Positions 16,057 to 19,824 of a stretch of DNA of 19,824 bases are shown here, piece by piece (position 1 is the stretch's first letter; every line of letters begins with the position of its first letter). This DNA comes from Bacteriovoracaceae bacterium UBA7695 (GTDB lineage: Bacteria; Bdellovibrionota; Bacteriovoracia; Bacteriovoracales; Bacteriovoracaceae). The stretch is taken from positions 1 to 19,824 of the forward strand of contig DLGL01000081.1 in NCBI GenBank assembly GCA_002482685.1, given 5' to 3'. The notes under the pieces were generated by a model. It ran no database searches and was not told the DNA's origin. It was given only the letters and a program-made list of their open reading frames with translations. A program made the translations under genes and the position numbers.

Positions 16057-17318
16057 AAGATCTCGATTATAAAAAGAAGCTACTTCATTTCTCTAAAATT
16101 GATATTGAGAGTGTCGCCAAAAAACATAAGACACCATTTTTCCTCTATTCAGAAAAAGTTCTGACGGAAAACTATAATTCATTTTACGAGGGTGCCAAAA
16201 AGGCCGGTTTAATAAACCCTTTAGTCTGCTTTGCCCTCAAGTCAAATCCCAATAAAAATCTGGTTAAGATCCTGGCAAACCTGGGCTCAGGGGCTGACAT
16301 TGTTTCAGGTGGGGAACTTAAACGGGCCTTGGAATCAGGCATTCCTGCCTCTAAAATCGTTTTTTCCGGTGTGGGAAAAACTGAAGATGAAATTATTTTT
16401 GCCTTAAAGCTTCCGGGCAAAGGGATTAACTCGTTTAATGTTGAGTCCATGGAAGAGCTGGAACTCATCAACGCCTGTGCCAAAAAACTAAAAAAACTTG
16501 CCCGGATTTGTTTTAGATTAAATCCGGTGGTTCAACCGAAAACACATAAATTTATTTCGACAGGGAATAAGACTCATAAATTTGGCCTTCTTGAAAAAGA
16601 CCTTTTATCTTGTCTGGGTAAATCTAAGTACTGGAGTCACTCAACACTAGTGGGCCTATCCATTCATATTGGTAGCCAGCTGCTGGACCTGAAAGCTACA
16701 AAAAAAGCTATTCAGCGCCTCTGCGAAGTCGGACTGAAAACAAAAATGCCGCTTGAATTCCTGGATGTCGGTGGAGGCCTTGGTATTGATTACCATCCAT
16801 CTGAAACCCAGAAGCTGCCTTCAATTAATACCTATATGGAACTAGTTGCAGAAACTCTTGATAAACATTTTTACTCAAAATCAGATTTAAGACCAAGTGT
16901 GGTTTTTGAACCGGGTAGAAAAATTATCGCTCAGGCAGGAATTTTTGTGATGAAAGTTCTTCGTAATAAAGTTTCTGAAGAAAATGTTTTTGTCATTGTT
17001 GATGGTGGTATGAATGATTTTGCACGACCGGCCATCTATGGGGCCTATCACGGAATGATCCCGGTCAAAAAAGGTAAAAAAGAGATACCAAGCCATATTG
17101 TAGGACCTATTTGCGAGACCACAGATTGTTTTGGATCTAACCGACTACTCCCTCCTATGAAGTCAGGAGATTTGCTCATTATTAAAGATACCGGGGCCTA
17201 CGGCTACAGCATGGGATCAAACTATAATTTAAGAGGAAGACCTCTGGAATTACTGATTGATACAAAGAAGAATTTGAAAGTTATTAATAAGGCCCAGGAC
17301 TACTCAGAACTTACTTAA
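16053..17318 (+). CDS. lysA: Diaminopimelate decarboxylase
   Basis: PLP enzyme that converts meso-diaminopimelate to L-lysine, the last lysine step. The 421-residue protein has the two-domain alanine-racemase-like fold. The PLP Lys63 is in CFALKSNPN, His205 is in SIHIGSQ, the phosphate-binding glycines are in LDVGGGLGIDY (238-247), the substrate motif EPGRKI is at 286-291, and Cys354 (GPICETTD) and Tyr383 (DTGAYGYSM) come from the second domain. The GTG start overlaps the pyrE stop as GTGA. No separate Shine-Dalgarno is obvious, so coupled translation is likely. Its place after a pyr operon is unusual, as it is not with other lysine genes. A related decarboxylase (for arginine or ornithine) is less likely given the motifs. 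Confidence 0.93.
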   Translation: MKDLDYKKKLLHFSKIDIESVAKKHKTPFFLYSEKVLTENYNSFYEGAKKAGLINPLVCFALKSNPNKNLVKILANLGSGADIVSGGELKRALESGIPASKIVFSGVGKTEDEIIFALKLPGKGINSFNVESMEELELINACAKKLKKLARICFRLNPVVQPKTHKFISTGNKTHKFGLLEKDLLSCLGKSKYWSHSTLVGLSIHIGSQLLDLKATKKAIQRLCEVGLKTKMPLEFLDVGGGLGIDYHPSETQKLPSINTYMELVAETLDKHFYSKSDLRPSVVFEPGRKIIAQAGIFVMKVLRNKVSEENVFVIVDGGMNDFARPAIYGAYHGMIPVKKGKKEIPSHIVGPICETTDCFGSNRLLPPMKSGDLLIIKDTGAYGYSMGSNYNLRGRPLELLIDTKKNLKVINKAQDYSELT

Positions 17319-17881
17319 AGCATGTAAAACTTGATTCCAAGGGATGCATTCCACGCAGACCCTTGGATCGAGGACATAGTTGCGTTTTCAATTTGTGTAT
17401 AAACATCAATCTTCTCACCATTAAAAATGACAAAACCCGCTCCGTATAAAATTCCATCTGTCGTGGCCTTATCTTTCATACCATATGCTTTACGGGCCCC
17501 TTCTTCAGAAGCTTCTGAAACTTTTGTCCCAAGAGTTTGATTAATGCGGTGAAATCCATAACCGAATCTTAAATAAAAACTTTTTTGAAGGTAGAAATTC
17601 AGACCAAGTATCAGGGATGTTTGAGAATGCTTGAAGGTATTATCAACACCATCATGCCTCATGTCCCCCTCACCGTTAAACTTAAGCATAGAGGCTTCAA
17701 GTTCGAAAAAATCTTGTCTCACACCTATACCTGCAGCGTAGGAAGTGCCCGAAGGATAGACATTGTTGTTAGCTGCCGATTTTTGATTAAGCTGAGAATA
17801 CCCACCCTGACCCAGAACGAAGATCTGTGCTTGGGCCAGAGCAGGAACAAAAAAGATCAAGTATATGAGACTTTTCAGCAT
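17315..17881 (-). CDS. Probable outer-membrane beta-barrel protein
   Basis: A 188-residue exported protein with a signal peptide cleaved after AQA. The mature part reads like a small eight-stranded barrel: it starts QIFVLGQGGYSQ, then alternates hydrophobic and polar residues in strands such as SYAAGIGVRQDFFELEASML, TSLILGLNFYL and SFYLRFGYGF, with charged loops between. The chain ends with a strand, ASLGIKFYML, though the last residue is Leu and not the typical Phe. No function can be named; OmpA/OmpW-type porin-like proteins are the closest in style. The stop interlocks with that of lysA with no terminator. The gene diverges from the lipoprotein gene, and its Shine-Dalgarno (GGAT) is weak. 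Confidence 0.75.
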   Translation of the reverse strand: MLKSLIYLIFFVPALAQAQIFVLGQGGYSQLNQKSAANNNVYPSGTSYAAGIGVRQDFFELEASMLKFNGEGDMRHDGVDNTFKHSQTSLILGLNFYLQKSFYLRFGYGFHRINQTLGTKVSEASEEGARKAYGMKDKATTDGILYGAGFVIFNGEKIDVYTQIENATMSSIQGSAWNASLGIKFYML

Positions 17882-17995
17882 AAAAACACATCCATGCCCT
17901 TACTCTATCAACGATCTGTATCTTTCTTTAAAATATTAAAGAAAAGGAAATATTTGCAACCTCGTAGACTAAAATAGTCTGTGAAAGAATAAAGC
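17882..17995. promoter_or_regulatory. Divergent promoter region with two perfect inverted repeats
   Basis: The first repeat (17923-17944) has 9-bp arms TTTCTTTAA and TTAAAGAAA around a four-base loop. The second (17966-17980) has 6-bp arms AGACTA and TAGTCT around AAA and contains a possible -10 for the plus-strand gene, TAAAAT (17970-17975). The repeats differ in sequence, so they may bind different regulators, or one could form part of an mRNA leader structure. No standard promoter pair stands out. Confidence 0.45.
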
Positions 17996-18940
17996 ATGAG
18001 AAAGTTACCTAAACTGCTGCTTCCGTTTCTACTCTTATCTGCTCTATCAGGTTGTGTTGTGAAAGAAGACCCGATCTCGACACATTCTGAACTCCTGGTC
18101 ACAAGAGGTGATCTGGTCGTCCTCTCATATACCTCAGACTCGTTAGTTGTTTTCAATCAAAAAGGTGTTTTTAAAAAAGTTTTATACCAACTTTCAAATA
18201 CCGTTGGCGATAACATTGCTTCTCTGGAATGGCTTCCAGATACAAATGAAATTCTTATGGCCATCGATGGAACACCCGACCGAGTAGATGCCATATCTGT
18301 TATAACGGGAAACGTGCGAACATTTTATAACAATACGACTTACTTGAATGGAACCATTCAAGGTATGGCCCGCCTCCCTCACTCGCGGGATATTATTGTT
18401 TCTGAGGGTAATACGATAGAAAGATTTTCGGCCAATGGCACACGTGAAACATGGACCACCATCTGGCCTGCCGTCGCCTCGGTTCAGCCGAACTCACAAC
18501 AAATTGTGGGACTTTCAACCGGAAACTGGCTCGCATGCTCTTCCACAGCCGCTTCTGGAGTTAAGATTCTACCTGACTCTACAACAAGTTTAGCGCCGAT
18601 CGCTTCAGTAGTGAGCGCCATTCCTTCAACACAGCTTTCTTATGGCTGCGGTGAACTTTCAGATGGGCGAATAGTCGTGGGATGGAATGGAACTGGTGAT
18701 GCCATTCAGGCATACTCAGCAACACTGAGCGGAGTGACGACTATATTCCCAAACAATCCAGCCGTTCTCTCAGACCCCCGTGGTATGGCCATTGGTGAAA
18801 ACGATCAAATATATGTAGCTGACGCTGCTAGAAATATGGTGGTTGAAATAGATTCGGCCACTGGTGACAGGGTCCGGGAATTTGGAAATATTTTTCTACA
18901 GTCTCCCCGTCACATTCTTATCATTCCAGGAATTAGATAA
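17996..18940 (+). CDS. Lipoprotein with beta-propeller-like (NHL-like) sequence
   Basis: A 314-residue protein with a type II signal peptide: MRKLPK, a Leu-rich core and the lipobox LSGC, making Cys20 the lipidated residue. Val-Val follows the Cys, so outer-membrane location is expected by the enterobacterial rule. The rest is made of repeated short strands with DG, PDT and GN turns. One segment, DPRGMAIGENDQIYVADA, resembles an NHL repeat, and the VVFNQKG and IERFSANG segments fit propeller blades. No catalytic motif is seen, so a scaffold or ligand-binding role on the cell surface is the best guess. It is a single-gene unit: divergent from the barrel gene upstream and closed by a strong terminator directly after its stop. 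Confidence 0.85.
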   Translation: MRKLPKLLLPFLLLSALSGCVVKEDPISTHSELLVTRGDLVVLSYTSDSLVVFNQKGVFKKVLYQLSNTVGDNIASLEWLPDTNEILMAIDGTPDRVDAISVITGNVRTFYNNTTYLNGTIQGMARLPHSRDIIVSEGNTIERFSANGTRETWTTIWPAVASVQPNSQQIVGLSTGNWLACSSTAASGVKILPDSTTSLAPIASVVSAIPSTQLSYGCGELSDGRIVVGWNGTGDAIQAYSATLSGVTTIFPNNPAVLSDPRGMAIGENDQIYVADAARNMVVEIDSATGDRVREFGNIFLQSPRHILIIPGIR

Positions 18941-18944
18941 AAAA

Positions 18945-18963
18945 AGGCCCGCATAGCGGGCCT
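18945..18963. terminator. Bidirectional rho-independent terminator
   Basis: A perfect 8-bp GC-rich stem (AGGCCCGC / GCGGGCCT) with a three-base loop ATA starts four bases after the lipoprotein stop. Five T follow on the plus strand (18966-18970), and a run of A precedes it, which becomes a U run for the convergent minus-strand gene ending at 18987. Confidence 0.92.
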
Positions 18964-18986
18964 CATTTTTGTATTCTGATTTAAGA

Positions 18987-19824
18987 CTATCGAATTTTAT
19001 AGATCAATGTTCTAGAAGCATCAAGGGCATCGCCGAACTGAGCTCTGTTAAGAAGAGTTCCATCAGCTTTATAGAATGCTTTCGCCGTTAAGCTGTATTT
19101 TCCATCATTCAAAGTTACACCAAGGTTTTCAACATTCACACCGGCCGCAGAATTGCCAGAAGCTTCAGTGCTAAGAACCACCTCAGACGTATCAAGATCT
19201 CTGTCAAATAGAACTCTGTCAGAAGCGAGAGTACGCTTATGAGTAATGTTTAAAGAAAAACCGATGTTCGCTGCATTTGTAATTGGACCAACTTTGAATG
19301 TTAACACTTTTTCTTTTAAAGAAATGTTAGTCATCTGAAGTGATTTAAGAACTGGAGCAGCTTCGATCATTTCAATAGCATAGAGACCATCAATCAATTT
19401 AAGTGATCCGGCCATACGATCACGAAGATCTTGTCTCTTGAGATTTAAGAAAAATTTCTTAGAACCAACAGTTGCAAGAGATAGAGTATCACCGTTAAGG
19501 GTTACAACAAATTTCTCACCTGGAGTTGCAACTCCTGTGAGATTGGTAACATCAACCAGAACATTTGCCTGAACATCATAATCTCTAACTTCGTAAGGAA
19601 CTTGAACCACTTGTGTACAAGGATAAGAAACTTGGCGGTAGTAAGGCTGCTGATAACATGTGCGACCAGGGTAGCGTCCTGGTCCTGGGCGGCCGGGACC
19701 GTATCCACCAGTACAAACTGTACGGTAAGTTGTCATTGTACGGTAGCAAATAGTCTGACGTGTTTCAGAACGGTATTCAGTGTGAGTCTTCTCACCTTTA
19801 AGAACTAATTCAATAGAATTTTGT
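18987..19824 (-). CDS. Cys-containing exported-type protein of unknown function, 5' partial
   Basis: The frame stays open from the stop at 18987 to the right edge, so the true start lies outside. The first ATG inside the window (19736) falls in the middle of a continuous domain. The visible 279 residues begin with a Tyr/Thr/Arg-rich region containing four Cys in similar settings (TICY, TVCT, RTCY, YPCT) and a Gly/Pro/Arg loop, GGYGPGRPGPGR. A longer part follows that looks like two or more beta-sandwich domains (NVLVDVTNLTGVATPGEKFVV, TLNDGKYSLTAKAFY). The four Cys could form two disulfides, which suits an extracytoplasmic protein, although the signal peptide cannot be seen. I do not recognise the family. 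The lipoprotein terminator lies just beyond its 3' end and serves both genes. Confidence 0.75.
   Translation of the reverse strand, partial: QNSIELVLKGEKTHTEYRSETRQTICYRTMTTYRTVCTGGYGPGRPGPGRYPGRTCYQQPYYRQVSYPCTQVVQVPYEVRDYDVQANVLVDVTNLTGVATPGEKFVVTLNGDTLSLATVGSKKFFLNLKRQDLRDRMAGSLKLIDGLYAIEMIEAAPVLKSLQMTNISLKEKVLTFKVGPITNAANIGFSLNITHKRTLASDRVLFDRDLDTSEVVLSTEASGNSAAGVNVENLGVTLNDGKYSLTAKAFYKADGTLLNRAQFGDALDASRTLIYKIR

Noticed and set aside
17585..17977. 130-codon plus-strand open frame
   Set aside because: It is antisense to the barrel-like gene and runs through the divergent promoter region; it has no signal peptide or motif.
1..19824. tRNA genes, CRISPR arrays, insertion sequences or prophage genes
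   Set aside because: No cloverleaf, spaced direct repeats, transposase, integrase or phage structural genes were recognised; intergenic space is too short for most of these.

Overview
The window looks like chromosomal DNA of a moderately AT-rich, motile, Gram-negative bacterium. Signs of this are signal peptides, a lipoprotein, a probable outer-membrane barrel, a flagellin and a diaminopimelate route for peptidoglycan or lysine. The flagellin N-terminus, the many unfamiliar exported proteins and the very tight gene packing remind me most of Bdellovibrionota, probably the Bacteriovorax side. That placement is inference from sequence resemblance (about 0.6). No rRNA, tRNA, insertion sequence, prophage or CRISPR array was seen, and no gene specific to predation.

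Layout: (1) 1-4413, plus strand, is a compact five-gene run: a 3-oxoadipyl-CoA-type thiolase cut by the left edge, two tandem related small exported proteins, an aldehyde dehydrogenase and D-Ala-D-Ala ligase. A terminator at 4420-4439 follows and also serves the convergent flagellin. (2) 4469-5302, minus, is a short flagellin with a sigma-28-like promoter about 130 nt upstream of its start. Divergent from it is a small receiver-like protein that lacks the phosphoacceptor Asp. (3) 9399-5926, minus, is a coupled run of uvrB, a small exported protein and a calcineurin-type phosphoesterase. (4) 9583-17318, plus, is a pyrimidine operon, pyrB-carA-carB-pyrF-pyrE, with lysA coupled to its end. CarAB makes carbamoyl phosphate, PyrB joins it to aspartate, and PyrE and PyrF turn orotate into UMP. 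PyrC and PyrD are not in the window. (5) 17315-19824 encodes envelope proteins: a barrel-like protein (minus), a propeller-like lipoprotein (plus) and a Cys-containing exported protein (minus) cut by the right edge.

Neighbouring genes commonly share ATGA or GTGA stop-start overlaps, so translational coupling is likely throughout. Two convergent pairs interlock their stop codons with no terminator between them. No obvious new defence or mobile system is present. The items most worth following up are the degenerate receiver with its 4-codon leader, a perfect inverted repeat between uvrB and pyrB, two inverted repeats at 17923-17980, the tandem exported paralogues (one with a run of eight C), and lysA at the end of the pyr operon.
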